DNA of 64,000 bases from Pelagihabitans sp963760375 (GCA_963760375.1 CAVXCS010000005.1:1364001-1428000); one strand, 5' to 3'. Shown: positions 8,294 through 17,391, counted from the first letter of the stretch. Numbers and translations are program-made. The notes: generated from the sequence alone by a model not told the origin.

Positions 8294-8717
8294 TGATGGG
8301 GTTTTCTTATATCATATTGGTAACCTTAACCTATAAAAAATCACAAAATAATCAGTAAAATATTAAAATAATTGGGGCCGTCGTGCTAACTTTAACTTCG
8401 AAATGTATTGGGACCTCCTTAAAAGACTACCCTTAAGGCCGTAGTTCCCTGCAAAAATTATTGCTAAAGAAATGGGCTATTTATCTCCAGAAATTGAAGC
8501 TTGGTCAAAAAAAATGAAGAATGAAATGCCCTCTTTGGTCAAAAAGGCCGATTCCTGTGGCATTTTTCAGGATTATGGAATTGGTCAAGATCGAACCGGG
8601 GAAGAGGATTATTAGGCGCCCATTTTGAAATAAAGCCCTTCGAGAACCTTTGGCGCAACGAGCCATTCTCGTCTATATCGATAATTGGCACCTTCAATAA
8701 TTCGTATTCCATGGAAA
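8294..8717. other. Gap with weak coding traces, possible gene remnants
   Basis: This 424-base stretch holds no convincing gene. On the + strand one frame (8472-8615) reads MGYLSPEIEAW and ends at TAG; the same frame continues upstream (about 8424-8462) as MYWDLLKRLPLRP before an in-frame TAG, which hints at a decayed gene. On the - strand a GTG frame (8539-8721), overlapping the amidohydrolase stop as GTGA, reads MEYELLKVPIIDIDENG but ends in low-information sequence. I could not assign either to a family. The AT-rich 8300-8380 part is the likely promoter region of the sigma factor operon. Confidence 0.3.
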
Positions 8718-9812
8718 TCACCCTTTGGGAAAAAGGTTTTGGTCCAAACCGGGAATCAATCGCAAGGCATTTTGGTAATACACTTTTTGTAACACTTCAT
8801 CGGGGAGACCCATTCCATACATTGCCCAAAAAGCGTGGTATTTTTTATAGTAAGGAAAATATTCATCATTGCTTTCCAAGACCCTGAAATAAGTCGGGAA
8901 TTCAGAAGGCTGCCAACTGTCCTTGCCAAATAGGATCCGGTCTTGGTATTTTATGAAAAATGCCCTGGCATTTTTAGGTTGTCGTCCCAATTCGGCAATG
9001 ACCGCTGCAATGCCCACCGACATATTGGGCATATCGTCCAATAGTTGTCCCAATTTCTCCAAATCATTCGCATACCAGCCCATATGCGCATTGATAAACT
9101 TGGTCCCGGAGTGCTTTTTGAACATGCGGTGCTGTTCGTCGATAATTTGTTGCCATGGCGCCGGGTCGGTATCCGATCGTTTTCTTCTGGGATGCGTCTT
9201 GAGTTCGAGCCAGCGCTCATTGTCACTGTCCATCGGGTCCCAAAACGATTTGGGATCTGCGGCATGGATCAGTACCGGAATGCCCAATTCGCCGCATTTG
9301 TCCCAGACAGGGTCCAATCTTGTGTCATCGATCGCCAGCCTTTTTCCCTCCGAATCCAGGTTTCTCAGTCCAAGACTTTTATACACCTTCAATCCCTTGG
9401 CACCGTTTTTTACATCCTTTTCCAATTGCGACACGGCATTGGTGGCCCAATCAGGCTTGCCCACCCCATCGAAATCAACATTGGCGAACACCGCAAATCG
9501 ATTTGGATAATTTTCGTTGATGCTCTCTATCATTTTTTGAAGGTTGGCCCCCGATCCGCCACTGAGATTGACCATTACCGCCTCGTTGAGCCCGTCCATA
9601 TCCTGGATCAATTCCTTCAATCTTTCAGGCGACATATCGCGTTGATGGCTATGCACATCGATAAATGGAAATTTAGCCCGAACCACCTCGTTGCCCGGTA
9701 CCATCAAAGTCGAGGTCGGATTGTATTCTTCAAAACCCATGTCTTGGGACATCACCATGGAAGGCACTGTTAAAAAGAAAAAGATTTTTAAATATAATTT
9801 ATTGTATTTCAT
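8718..9812 (-). CDS. Exported amidohydrolase (metal-dependent TIM-barrel hydrolase, amidohydrolase 2 type)
   Basis: This 364-residue protein begins with a signal peptide (cleavage near VMSQD, residue 23). The TIM-barrel metal site looks complete: HxH at residues 54 and 56 (IDVHSHQ), a lysine in GLKVYKSLG, H183 in VLIHAAD, H243 in INAHMGW and D298 in LFGKDSW. This pattern fits the ACMSD/LigW-like amidohydrolase 2 group, which performs hydrolysis or decarboxylation of ring-derived acids and amides. It lies 31 bases after the MocA-like gene on the same strand, so it may act on a product of the molybdenum hydroxylase encoded nearby. Substrate unknown. Confidence 0.85.
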   Translation of the reverse strand: MKYNKLYLKIFFFLTVPSMVMSQDMGFEEYNPTSTLMVPGNEVVRAKFPFIDVHSHQRDMSPERLKELIQDMDGLNEAVMVNLSGGSGANLQKMIESINENYPNRFAVFANVDFDGVGKPDWATNAVSQLEKDVKNGAKGLKVYKSLGLRNLDSEGKRLAIDDTRLDPVWDKCGELGIPVLIHAADPKSFWDPMDSDNERWLELKTHPRRKRSDTDPAPWQQIIDEQHRMFKKHSGTKFINAHMGWYANDLEKLGQLLDDMPNMSVGIAAVIAELGRQPKNARAFFIKYQDRILFGKDSWQPSEFPTYFRVLESNDEYFPYYKKYHAFWAMYGMGLPDEVLQKVYYQNALRLIPGLDQNLFPKG

Positions 9813-9843
9813 TTATTTACAATTAAACACCTTATGTAATACT

Positions 9844-10443
9844 TTACTTTTTTTTAAAGGCCTCATAATCTTCCTTGGTATCTATATCCAGGGTTTTGTT
9901 GCCGGGGTCGAGCATAAAAATATCACTTTTAAACCGATCGAGCACCTCTTTGGCTCCCCGTTCCGATTCCAAAGCCATCAATGTTTCGAAATATTGACGT
10001 CCAAACAAAGCGGGTACGCCCGGCATTTTTCCATAGGCCGTTGCCACTATGCTTTCATTTACCTTCGCTGCCGTTTCGATCATTAGGTCAAGAAAGGGGG
10101 TGTCGATAAGAGGCTGGTCGGCCAAGGTGATCAATACGGCATCATACTTTTTTCCGCTGCCCATGATATATTCGATACCGGTAGCGATGGAACTGCCCAT
10201 CCCTGAGGCCCAATTTACGTTTTTGATGATCTGAACTTCCCCAGCAATAAATTGTGTAGCGATGGCATTGGCATTGGCGCCCAGCACCACGATGGTCTCC
10301 TTGGCCTTTGATGATTTTGCCACATTCACCGCATGGCCCAAAAGAGAGGTGTCGGCCCAAGGCAGGAGCTGCTTAATACTCCCCATGCGTTTGGATGCGC
10401 CGGCGGCCAATATCAAAATGGCAATGCTTCGGTCTCCTTCCAT
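9844..10443 (-). CDS. MocA-like molybdenum cofactor cytidylyltransferase / NTP transferase
   Basis: The 199-residue protein has the nucleotidyltransferase signature LILAAGASKRMGSIKQLLPW at residues 9-28 and the later metal/nucleotide motif LITLADQPLID near 107. MocA adds CMP to molybdopterin to give the cytosine dinucleotide cofactor used by xanthine-oxidase-family enzymes, and the neighbours (XdhC, moaA, moeA, IorAB-type oxidoreductase) fit that role. Its start shares a base with the xdhC-type stop (TAATG). A MobA-type (GMP) or other sugar-nucleotide activity is less likely in this context. Confidence 0.82.
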   Translation of the reverse strand: MEGDRSIAILILAAGASKRMGSIKQLLPWADTSLLGHAVNVAKSSKAKETIVVLGANANAIATQFIAGEVQIIKNVNWASGMGSSIATGIEYIMGSGKKYDAVLITLADQPLIDTPFLDLMIETAAKVNESIVATAYGKMPGVPALFGRQYFETLMALESERGAKEVLDRFKSDIFMLDPGNKTLDIDTKEDYEAFKKK

Positions 10444-11453
10444 TAGCTATGGATACCTCCTTTTTTGTTTTTGAGCGATATGGGTTTCTCTTTCCTTATC
10501 ACCGATAAGATTTCGGCCAAAATCGAAATCGCAATTTCTTGGGCGGTTTCCGCCCCTATGCTCAGCCCGGCAGGACCATGGATGCCGTCGAAAAAGTCAT
10601 CGGGCAGTTCAGGATGTCTTTCCATCAACTCGCCCAATAATTTTTCCCTTCTTTTGGCGGGCCCCAAAAGCCCTAAATAGGCCGGCCGAGAATCTATTAT
10701 CGCCAATAAATACTTGAGGTCGCGAACGTAACTATGGGTCATCAAGATTACCGCGGTATGTGAATCTATGGTGGCTATTTCCAAAAATTCGGGTTCCACA
10801 GCAGAAAATTGCCTGGCACCAGGAAAATCCTTGATGGTCTTTTGTTCGGCGGCCGCTGCCACGACATCCACTTCCCATCCTGTCAAAGCTGCAAAGGAGC
10901 ACAATTGGACCGCATCATGCTCGGCACCAATGATCATCAATTTGAAGCACGGCTGCATCAGCTGTTCGAACAATGCCATCGATTCCCTTTCCAACGCAGA
11001 TTTCCCCAACGAAAAAACGTCTTTTCCAAACCCGAACACTGAACCGAGATATTCATTTTTACCCTCGTCCTTTACATAATACGCCTTGACATTGATATTA
11101 TTCCTAAGCCGAATCGATTCTGAAAAAGCATCCATAAAAGCTGCTGGGGGCCTAAAGGGTTCGATCAGGATGTACAAAATGCCCTCACATCCCAGTCTAT
11201 ATCGTCCATCATAGGTCATCATCCTTGGGGTATTATCGGCAAATACGCCCAGCGCTTGCCGGAAAACTTCCTTTTCCACGCAGCCGCCGCTGACGGCGCC
11301 GATCATTTTGCCGTCTTCCCTAATCAACATGCGCACCCCGGGTCTTCTATAGGAGGATCCTTCCAAGGCCACCACAGTGGCCATCACGGTTTTAATTCCT
11401 TTTTTTTCGGCAACTGTGAAAGCGTTTATTATTTGTTTGAGTTCGAAGGTCAT
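10443..11453 (-). CDS. XdhC/CoxI-family molybdenum hydroxylase maturation factor
   Basis: The 336-residue protein has the N-terminal XdhC_CoxI domain (residues about 10-85, with GSSYRRPGVRMLI and GAVSGGCVE) and a C-terminal Rossmann-like XdhC_C domain (from LMIIGAEHDAVQL near 175, then MTHSYVRDL and the ending HGPAGLSIGAETAQEIAISI). Family members bind the molybdenum cofactor and help insert its sulfurated form into xanthine-oxidase-type enzymes. It is translationally coupled to the MocA-like gene and divergent from moaA. The target is probably the oxidoreductase at 13787-16504. Confidence 0.88.
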   Translation of the reverse strand: MTFELKQIINAFTVAEKKGIKTVMATVVALEGSSYRRPGVRMLIREDGKMIGAVSGGCVEKEVFRQALGVFADNTPRMMTYDGRYRLGCEGILYILIEPFRPPAAFMDAFSESIRLRNNINVKAYYVKDEGKNEYLGSVFGFGKDVFSLGKSALERESMALFEQLMQPCFKLMIIGAEHDAVQLCSFAALTGWEVDVVAAAAEQKTIKDFPGARQFSAVEPEFLEIATIDSHTAVILMTHSYVRDLKYLLAIIDSRPAYLGLLGPAKRREKLLGELMERHPELPDDFFDGIHGPAGLSIGAETAQEIAISILAEILSVIRKEKPISLKNKKGGIHS

Positions 11454-11479
11454 ATTAACAAATGATCAAGACTTAATTT

Positions 11480-11511
11480 TTTGAAGGATCGTTTAATTTT
11501 GACTATATTTC
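11480..11511 (+). promoter_or_regulatory. Candidate Bacteroidota-type promoter for moaA-moeA
   Basis: TTTG at 11480-11483 and TATATTTC at 11504-11511, separated by 20 bases, match the TTTG / TAnnTTTG consensus at all but the final base. The site is 58 bases before the moaA start, in the divergent gap with the XdhC-type gene. Confidence 0.35.
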
Positions 11512-11569
11512 CGTGGTCCTAAATATAGGCCATTTCTTATTCTAAGATAACCATTTAATGCCATAAAGG

Positions 11570-12553
11570 GTGACCGATTCGTTCAACAGGGAAATAGATT
11601 ATGTGCGCATTGCCATCACAGACCGTTGCAACCTGCGGTGTTTCTACTGTATGCCAAAAGAAGGAATTCCCTATGAACCCAAAGCGCAATTGCTCAGTTA
11701 TGAGGAAATTACACGTTTGCTGAAGGTTTTGGGCGGGTTGGGATTTCGAAAGGTAAGATTTACCGGAGGAGAACCTTTTTTACGGACCGACTTCATGAAG
11801 CTTTTGGAACATACCGCCGCCTTGTCGGACTATGAATCGATACATATTACATCCAACGGCACCTTACTGAAGCGTCATATTCCAAAATTAAAGGAATTGG
11901 GCATTACAAGGATCAACCTTAGTATCGATTCAATGGACAAAGCCCGTTTTCATCAAATTACCCGCAGGGATGACTTCCATGAAGTAATCGATACCTTTTA
12001 CAGCTTAATGGATCAGGGGTTTAAGGTCAAGCTCAATGCGGTTGTGATGAAGGGTATCAACATTCAGGACATCGTTCCCCTTGCAGAACTGACAAAAAAA
12101 CATCCGGTCGAGGTACGCTTTATTGAGGAAATGCCTTTTAATGGGGGCTATAAGGAAAACAACGCCCTTTATCGGGCCACCGATATTTATAATGACCTGA
12201 TTGCCCATTACTCAAAAATGGCCTCCATGCCCAACAAACATGGCGATACGGCTACTTTGTACCAAATCCCCGGTTATTTGGGCAATATTGGTATCATTCC
12301 CGCATTTTCCAGAACGTTTTGCAATACCTGCAACCGCTTGAGAATATCTTCCAAAGGCGAAATCAAGACCTGTCTCTATGACGGCGGCGTCTTCAACATC
12401 AGGGATTTCATGCGTTCAGGAGCTTCCGATACCGAATTGGGCCAGAAATTTCAAGAACTCATCAGGCTAAAGCCGAAAGATGGTTTCATTGCCGAAGATT
12501 TGCGGGCAAATAAATCCATACCCTTGGAAAGCATGAGTGTTATCGGAGGTTGA
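11570..12553 (+). CDS. moaA: GTP 3',8-cyclase MoaA (molybdenum cofactor biosynthesis)
   Basis: This is a radical-SAM enzyme of 327 residues. The N-terminal cluster cysteines are C20, C24 and C27 (DRCNLRCFYC), the SAM-binding GGEP follows near residue 67, and the C-terminal second cluster uses C251, C254 and C268 (FCNTCNRLR ... KTC). The C-terminus ends in the conserved GG. It converts GTP to 3',8-cyclo-7,8-dihydro-GTP in the first step of cofactor synthesis. The start is GTG, chosen because it gives the usual family N-terminus. moeA follows after one base. moaC, moaD and moaE are not in the window. Confidence 0.95.
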   Translation: MTDSFNREIDYVRIAITDRCNLRCFYCMPKEGIPYEPKAQLLSYEEITRLLKVLGGLGFRKVRFTGGEPFLRTDFMKLLEHTAALSDYESIHITSNGTLLKRHIPKLKELGITRINLSIDSMDKARFHQITRRDDFHEVIDTFYSLMDQGFKVKLNAVVMKGINIQDIVPLAELTKKHPVEVRFIEEMPFNGGYKENNALYRATDIYNDLIAHYSKMASMPNKHGDTATLYQIPGYLGNIGIIPAFSRTFCNTCNRLRISSKGEIKTCLYDGGVFNIRDFMRSGASDTELGQKFQELIRLKPKDGFIAEDLRANKSIPLESMSVIGG

Positions 12554-12554
12554 G

Positions 12555-13772
12555 ATGGATCAATCAATGATAACATATGAATCGGCGCTTGCCGTGATAC
12601 AAGGGCACAAGGTTGATCTGAGAATTGAAAGCAAGGCCCTCGAACAGTGCACGGGTCGTTATCTTGCGGAAGATTTGGTCGCCGACCGCGATTTCCCACC
12701 ATTTGACAGGGTTACCATGGATGGTATTGCCATTGCCTTCTCCTCTTTTCAAGAAGGAAAGCGTGCATTTGCCCTCGAAGCCACGGCAGCAGCAGGAGCG
12801 CCCCAGTGCCACATGAAAAACAAACTGAATTGTTTGGAAGTGATGACCGGTGCAGTATTGCCAAAAGAAACCGATACTGTCATTCGCTATGAAGACTTAT
12901 CCATTGAAAATGGAATTGCAACCCTTTCCATAGCTGCCGTCACCAAAGGGCAAAACATTCACAAAAGGGGAATAGACCTTCCAAAAGGCAGTTGCATTGT
13001 AAAAAAAGGTTGCCGAATTTCCAGTGCCGAAATCAATATTGCGGCCACCATCGGTAAATCCTACCTCAAGGTAAGTCAAATGCCGAAAACCGTAGTGGTC
13101 TCGACGGGCGATGAATTGGTCGACGTTGATAAAATACCAATGCCCCATCAAATTAGGCGTTCGAACAGCTATGGCATACAGAATACCCTAAGGGAATGGG
13201 GAATCCAAGCCGAGCTGGCCCATTTGCCCGATGATCGTGCAACCATGTTGCAGTCGATTCCACAGCTATTGGAAAAATTCGAACTATTGATATTCAGTGG
13301 TGGTGTATCCAAGGGTAAATACGATTATCTACCGGAAGTGCTGGAAACGGTGGGTGTAAAAAAGCATTTTCACAAGGTGTCACAACGTCCAGGGAAGCCA
13401 TTTTGGTTCGGCACCCATGACACAAAGTCTTTATTCGCCCTGCCAGGTAATCCGGTTTCCTCCTTCATCTGTTTATATGTATATGTTCAAAGCTGGCTTC
13501 AAGCTTCCTTGGGAATTCGCTTGGAAACGACCTATGCCATTTTGGGGCGCGAGGTTACCTTTTCACCAAAATTGACTTATTTTTTAGAGGCCAAAATAGA
13601 GAGCGACCCTAAAGGAGCCCTTTATGCACGTCCGATTGTGGGGAATGGTTCGGGAGATTTTGCCAATTTGGTCAATACCGATGGGTTTTTGGTGCTCCCT
13701 GACAACAAAACTGTTTTTCGCGCAGGTGAAGCCTACCCTTTCATCCAATATCGTTATCGGGGCCAACTTTAA
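12555..13772 (+). CDS. moeA: Molybdopterin molybdenumtransferase MoeA
   Basis: I chose the ATG at 12555, one base after the moaA stop and preceded by GGAGG at 12545-12549, giving 405 residues. Recognisable MoeA elements are FPPFDRVTMDG near residue 47, STGDELV near 185, the nucleotide-binding SGGVSKGKYDY near 255, and LPGNPVSS near 300. MoeA uses adenylated molybdopterin and molybdate to make the mature cofactor. The gene is coupled to moaA and converges on the molybdenum enzyme large subunit with a 14-base gap. Confidence 0.94.
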   Translation: MDQSMITYESALAVIQGHKVDLRIESKALEQCTGRYLAEDLVADRDFPPFDRVTMDGIAIAFSSFQEGKRAFALEATAAAGAPQCHMKNKLNCLEVMTGAVLPKETDTVIRYEDLSIENGIATLSIAAVTKGQNIHKRGIDLPKGSCIVKKGCRISSAEINIAATIGKSYLKVSQMPKTVVVSTGDELVDVDKIPMPHQIRRSNSYGIQNTLREWGIQAELAHLPDDRATMLQSIPQLLEKFELLIFSGGVSKGKYDYLPEVLETVGVKKHFHKVSQRPGKPFWFGTHDTKSLFALPGNPVSSFICLYVYVQSWLQASLGIRLETTYAILGREVTFSPKLTYFLEAKIESDPKGALYARPIVGNGSGDFANLVNTDGFLVLPDNKTVFRAGEAYPFIQYRYRGQL

Positions 13773-13786
13773 GACCGTATCTTCAT

Positions 13787-16024
13787 CTATCCAAGAATCG
13801 GCTTGTTGGTTCTCCAAAATTCAGGATTCTCCATAAACGGTTGCCTATAGATCCTTTTCCCTGTCGCTGCCTTTAGCGCGTTGGCCACTGCGCCTCCTGC
13901 CGGCGGCAAGGCGGGTTCGCCCAAACCGGTAGGCGACAATTCATTGCTGATCAAATAGGATTCCACTTTGGGTATTTCCTTCATTCGGATCAAGCGGTAC
14001 CTGTCATAGTTGTTTGCCGTCGGCACGCCCGCATCAAAACCAAAGTTGCCGTACATGGCATGTCCGATACCATCGATGACGCCCCCTTCGATCTGGTTAA
14101 CAGCGCCAGAAGGATTGACCACGATGCCACAATCGACCACACAGGTCACTTTTTTAACTACCGGCATCCCATCCTCAATCTGTACATCAGCTACTTCCGC
14201 TACGTGCGAATTATGGCAATAATAGGCCGCAAACCCTTGGTAAACCCCTTCCGGTTGCTTGCCCCAACCCGATTTTGCCACGGCCTCCCTGATCACCCCT
14301 TGTAAACGTTCCGGGGAATACTCGATTCTTTCATCCGTGGTCCCTTTTACTTTTTCCAAAAGGTCCAAACGAAGTTGTATCCTATCCACTTCCATCATTT
14401 CCGCCAACTCATCGAAGAAACTCTGTTCCGCATAGGCCAGAAAGTTCGTATAAGGTGCCCGCCAAGCCCCGGTGCTGATGTCGCTGTTGATGGTAGCCAC
14501 ATCTACTTGGTAGTTTTCAATGGCCCCGGCAGGAAAGAAGTTGGGAATCAAACCATACATGTTCCCGTTCACGGCGGCTTCTTTCAACTGATAGCCGGTC
14601 ACCTTTCCGTTTTTGAAACCCGCCTTTATCCTATATTTGATGGCAGGGCGATAGACCCCAATGGTCATATCATCTTCACGGGTAGAAATCATTTTTACCG
14701 GTTTTTTGACCGCATCCGCAATTTCAGCTACCTCGTACACAAAATCGCCGTACAATCGCCGACCAAAACCGCCTCCCATCCGGGTCATTTCCAAATGTAC
14801 ATCCCCAACATCACGGCCCAACAATTGGGCAACCGTGTTCGCCGCATCCTCAGGGGTCTGTACCGGACCGACCAAATGAATCTTGTCGTCGGTGACATTG
14901 GCGAAGAAATTCATGGGCTCCATACAATTGTGGGGCAAGAACGGTGACTCATAGGTTCGCTCCAAAACAGCATCGGCCTCCGCAAATGCCTTGTTGATAT
15001 CACCATCTTTGCGTAGCGTGGTGAATTCTTTGCCGTTCAATAAACCAAGAAGCATTTCATCATGACCGGCCGTACTTTCCAGCGGGTTGCTGTTGGTCCA
15101 TTTTGCTTTGATGGCCTTTTTGCCCTTGATGGCATCCCAGGTCGTTTTGGCAATGACCACCACCTTATCGCTTGGACTCAATTTTACCGTCCAGTTCACC
15201 TCCTCTTTATCGAGAAGGTCCCTTGTTTTTTCTCCAATGGTGATGACATCGATCACACCGGGCATTGCCCTGGCCTCCGTGTCATCAAACGATTCCAATA
15301 CCTGACCGAAAGCAGGCGGTCGAAGTACACTGGCGTAGACCATTCCGTCTACCTTGTAATCAAGTCCGAAGAGGGGTTTGCCGGTGATGATTTCATCGAT
15401 ATCAACATTGCCCTTGCCTACGCCTATGATCTTATAATCTTTGGGTGCTTTCAAAGCCACTTTTTCGGGAACCGGCAAGCCAGCAGCTTCCTCCACCAAA
15501 TCGCCATAGCCCAAGGTTTCCCCTTTGGCATTTTTGATCACTCCTTCATTGACGGAACACTCGGAAGGGTCGACCCCCCATCGCGCCGCAGCGGCGTTCA
15601 CCAACATCTGTTTGGCTTTGGCCCCGGTCTCTCTCAAGGCATCCCATCCAAAACGGATCGACTGACTTCCGCCAGCAATTTGCCTTGTATAATTTTCGGT
15701 GTCCAGAATACCTTGTTCAACATGTACCATGTCCCATGCCACGTCCAGTTCCTCTGCGATGATCATGGGCATGGCGGTTTTAACCCCCTGCCCTATTTCC
15801 GGATTCGGCGAGAAGATGGTGACCACACCGTTCTTTGCGATTTTAATAAAAGCGTTGAAATCCTTGAAATCGAGTTTTGATAAATCCATCGATACCTTCA
15901 CCACTTCCTGCTTGCAGGCGTAGAAAAGGTTGAATCCGATCAGTAGCCCACCACCGGCAAGAGATGATGTTTTTAGAAAGCCCCTACGACTAAAAGCTGA
16001 GGACGTTGTTGTTGTTGTTGACAT
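13787..16024 (-). CDS. TAT-exported molybdenum hydroxylase large subunit (IorB-like, xanthine dehydrogenase family)
   Basis: The 745-residue protein opens with a twin-arginine signal (SRRGFLK at residues 12-18, then a glycine-rich hydrophobic core), so the folded holoenzyme should be periplasmic. The molybdopterin-binding regions include MGGGFGRRLYGDF in the middle and, near the C-terminus, GLGEPALPPAGGA with the catalytic glutamate expected in GEP. Form and length match the isoquinoline 1-oxidoreductase beta-subunit group, which hydroxylates N-heterocycles or aldehydes. It is downstream of the [2Fe-2S] subunit gene (18-base gap). No FAD subunit is present, so electrons probably go to a cytochrome or quinone. 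True substrate unknown. Confidence 0.9.
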   Translation of the reverse strand: MSTTTTTSSAFSRRGFLKTSSLAGGGLLIGFNLFYACKQEVVKVSMDLSKLDFKDFNAFIKIAKNGVVTIFSPNPEIGQGVKTAMPMIIAEELDVAWDMVHVEQGILDTENYTRQIAGGSQSIRFGWDALRETGAKAKQMLVNAAAARWGVDPSECSVNEGVIKNAKGETLGYGDLVEEAAGLPVPEKVALKAPKDYKIIGVGKGNVDIDEIITGKPLFGLDYKVDGMVYASVLRPPAFGQVLESFDDTEARAMPGVIDVITIGEKTRDLLDKEEVNWTVKLSPSDKVVVIAKTTWDAIKGKKAIKAKWTNSNPLESTAGHDEMLLGLLNGKEFTTLRKDGDINKAFAEADAVLERTYESPFLPHNCMEPMNFFANVTDDKIHLVGPVQTPEDAANTVAQLLGRDVGDVHLEMTRMGGGFGRRLYGDFVYEVAEIADAVKKPVKMISTREDDMTIGVYRPAIKYRIKAGFKNGKVTGYQLKEAAVNGNMYGLIPNFFPAGAIENYQVDVATINSDISTGAWRAPYTNFLAYAEQSFFDELAEMMEVDRIQLRLDLLEKVKGTTDERIEYSPERLQGVIREAVAKSGWGKQPEGVYQGFAAYYCHNSHVAEVADVQIEDGMPVVKKVTCVVDCGIVVNPSGAVNQIEGGVIDGIGHAMYGNFGFDAGVPTANNYDRYRLIRMKEIPKVESYLISNELSPTGLGEPALPPAGGAVANALKAATGKRIYRQPFMENPEFWRTNKPILG

Positions 16025-16042
16025 TTTGTTGTTTTTAGAAAA

Positions 16043-16504
16043 TTAGGCCATTTTTTCGGCGGCCATTTCAACGGCCTTATAAATTCTGATGTATGATGCA
16101 CATCGGCAAATGTTGCCATTCATGGCATTTTTGATTTCTTCTTCGGTCGGATTGGGGTTTTTCTCCAAAAAAGCCGAAGCGGTCATCATTTGACCGGATT
16201 GGCAATAGCCGCATTGGGGCACGTCGATTTCTTTCCAGGCCTGTTGAACGGGATGGGAACCATCTTTGGAAAGTCCCTCGATCGTTGTAATCGTTTTGCC
16301 CTCCACTTGCGCCATGGTCAGCGAGCAACTGCGAACGGCATTCCCGTCCAAATGAATCGTACAGGCCCCGCATTGTGCGATTCCACAGCCGAATTTGGTG
16401 CCAACAAGGTCTAGTTGGTCCCTTAAAACCCATAATACCGGGCTATCTGATGCGGCTTCCACCGACTTTGATTCCCCATTGATGGTTATTTGATATGTTG
16501 GCAT
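16043..16504 (-). CDS. [2Fe-2S]-binding small subunit of molybdenum hydroxylase (IorA-like)
   Basis: The 153-residue protein carries both iron-sulfur motifs of the family: the plant-ferredoxin type at residues about 38-60 (GCGIAQCGACTIH ... SC) and the helical-domain type at about 97-140 (QCGYCQSGQM ... NICRCASY). It passes electrons from the molybdenum site to an outside acceptor. It has no signal of its own and is probably exported with the TAT-signalled large subunit. It is the first gene of the two-gene operon. Confidence 0.92.
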   Translation of the reverse strand: MPTYQITINGESKSVEAASDSPVLWVLRDQLDLVGTKFGCGIAQCGACTIHLDGNAVRSCSLTMAQVEGKTITTIEGLSKDGSHPVQQAWKEIDVPQCGYCQSGQMMTASAFLEKNPNPTEEEIKNAMNGNICRCASYIRIYKAVEMAAEKMA

Positions 16505-16519
16505 AACTGGTGATTTTAT

Positions 16520-16540
16520 TTAAGAAAAACTTTTCCTTAA
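16520..16540. promoter_or_regulatory. Near-perfect palindrome upstream of the molybdenum hydroxylase operon
   Basis: The 21 bases from 16520 to 16540 read TTAAG-AAAAA at the left and TTTTCCTTAA at the right around a central C, with one mismatch between arms. It lies 16 bases before the start codon of the [2Fe-2S] subunit. It could be an operator for substrate-responsive control; there is no dedicated regulator next to it. Confidence 0.25.
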
Positions 16541-16611
16541 ATTAGTAAAATTTGCAGCGACCTGTGGACACTTTAACAATTTTTTTGGTTTATGAATGAT
16601 CCTTTAAAACC

Positions 16612-17322
16612 TTAAAGCGAACTTCGATCGATAAAACAAAAAACATTTTGGTGCAGATGCAACAATGAAGCGGGGCATTGGGTAGTGATATGGCCCGCTT
16701 CCAAGGTTTCCAAACATTCCGCCTTGCCACTGCCCGTAACCAAAAGAATGACCAGCTCGCTGCCCATGATGTCGGCCATCCCTAAGGTAAGTCCCTTCGT
16801 GGGCCTTTTGTTTGCCCCTTTGATCATGGCGTGTTGCTGCGAGGTACTGCTCAAGCTGGCCACATGGGCATGGGCTTTCAAGATTTCCCCGGGCTCATTG
16901 AAGCCAAGATGGCCATTTTTGCCCAAACCCAATAAACAGCCATCGATTCCTCCCATTCGAGATAACTGCTGCCGTACACGTGCGGTCTCCAGTTCTAGAT
17001 CCGATGCATTGCCGTTCAACGAAATATATCGATCAGCTTCGATCTGCATAGGTTTTAAAATATGCTCATGAAGAAATGATTCACATGAAAACGCGGCATC
17101 CGACGCGATTCCACACCATTCATCGAGCTTTACAACGCCCATTTGGCCAAAAAGATCTGAATTTCTTGAGTAGGTTTCTACCAAGTTCGCATATACCCCA
17201 ATCGGCGAATTGCCCGAAGCCATGGCAAGCCATTGTTTGGGTTTATGCATTAGTGACGTTTCGATCTGTGTTGCTGCCAAATAACTCAACTCCTCATAAT
17301 CGGCGCACTCGATTATCTTCAT
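16612..17322 (-). CDS. Glucosamine/galactosamine-6-phosphate deaminase family isomerase
   Basis: The 236-residue protein has the NagB/6-phosphogluconolactonase fold motifs: the phosphate-binding MASGNSPIGVY near residue 34, the catalytic-aspartate region VKLDEW near 64, and LGLGKNGHLGFNEPG near 131 with the active-site histidine. The GFNEP ending favours the amino-sugar deaminase branch, which converts hexosamine-6-phosphate to ketose-6-phosphate and ammonia. It is shorter than classic NagB (about 266) and closer in length to AgaI-type enzymes. Downstream genes on the same strand are carbohydrate-related. Confidence 0.85.
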   Translation of the reverse strand: MKIIECADYEELSYLAATQIETSLMHKPKQWLAMASGNSPIGVYANLVETYSRNSDLFGQMGVVKLDEWCGIASDAAFSCESFLHEHILKPMQIEADRYISLNGNASDLELETARVRQQLSRMGGIDGCLLGLGKNGHLGFNEPGEILKAHAHVASLSSTSQQHAMIKGANKRPTKGLTLGMADIMGSELVILLVTGSGKAECLETLEAGHITTQCPASLLHLHQNVFCFIDRSSL

Positions 17323-17391
17323 TTAGATTTTGTTTTTATATAAAGTATTACTTCAAATAATGCTATATAAGATATTCATTATTAAGTAAAT

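Noticed and set aside
16005..16020. GTT microsatellite in the TAT signal of the molybdenum hydroxylase
   Set aside because: Triplet slippage would only change the number of threonines before the twin-arginine motif, so phase variation is not expected.
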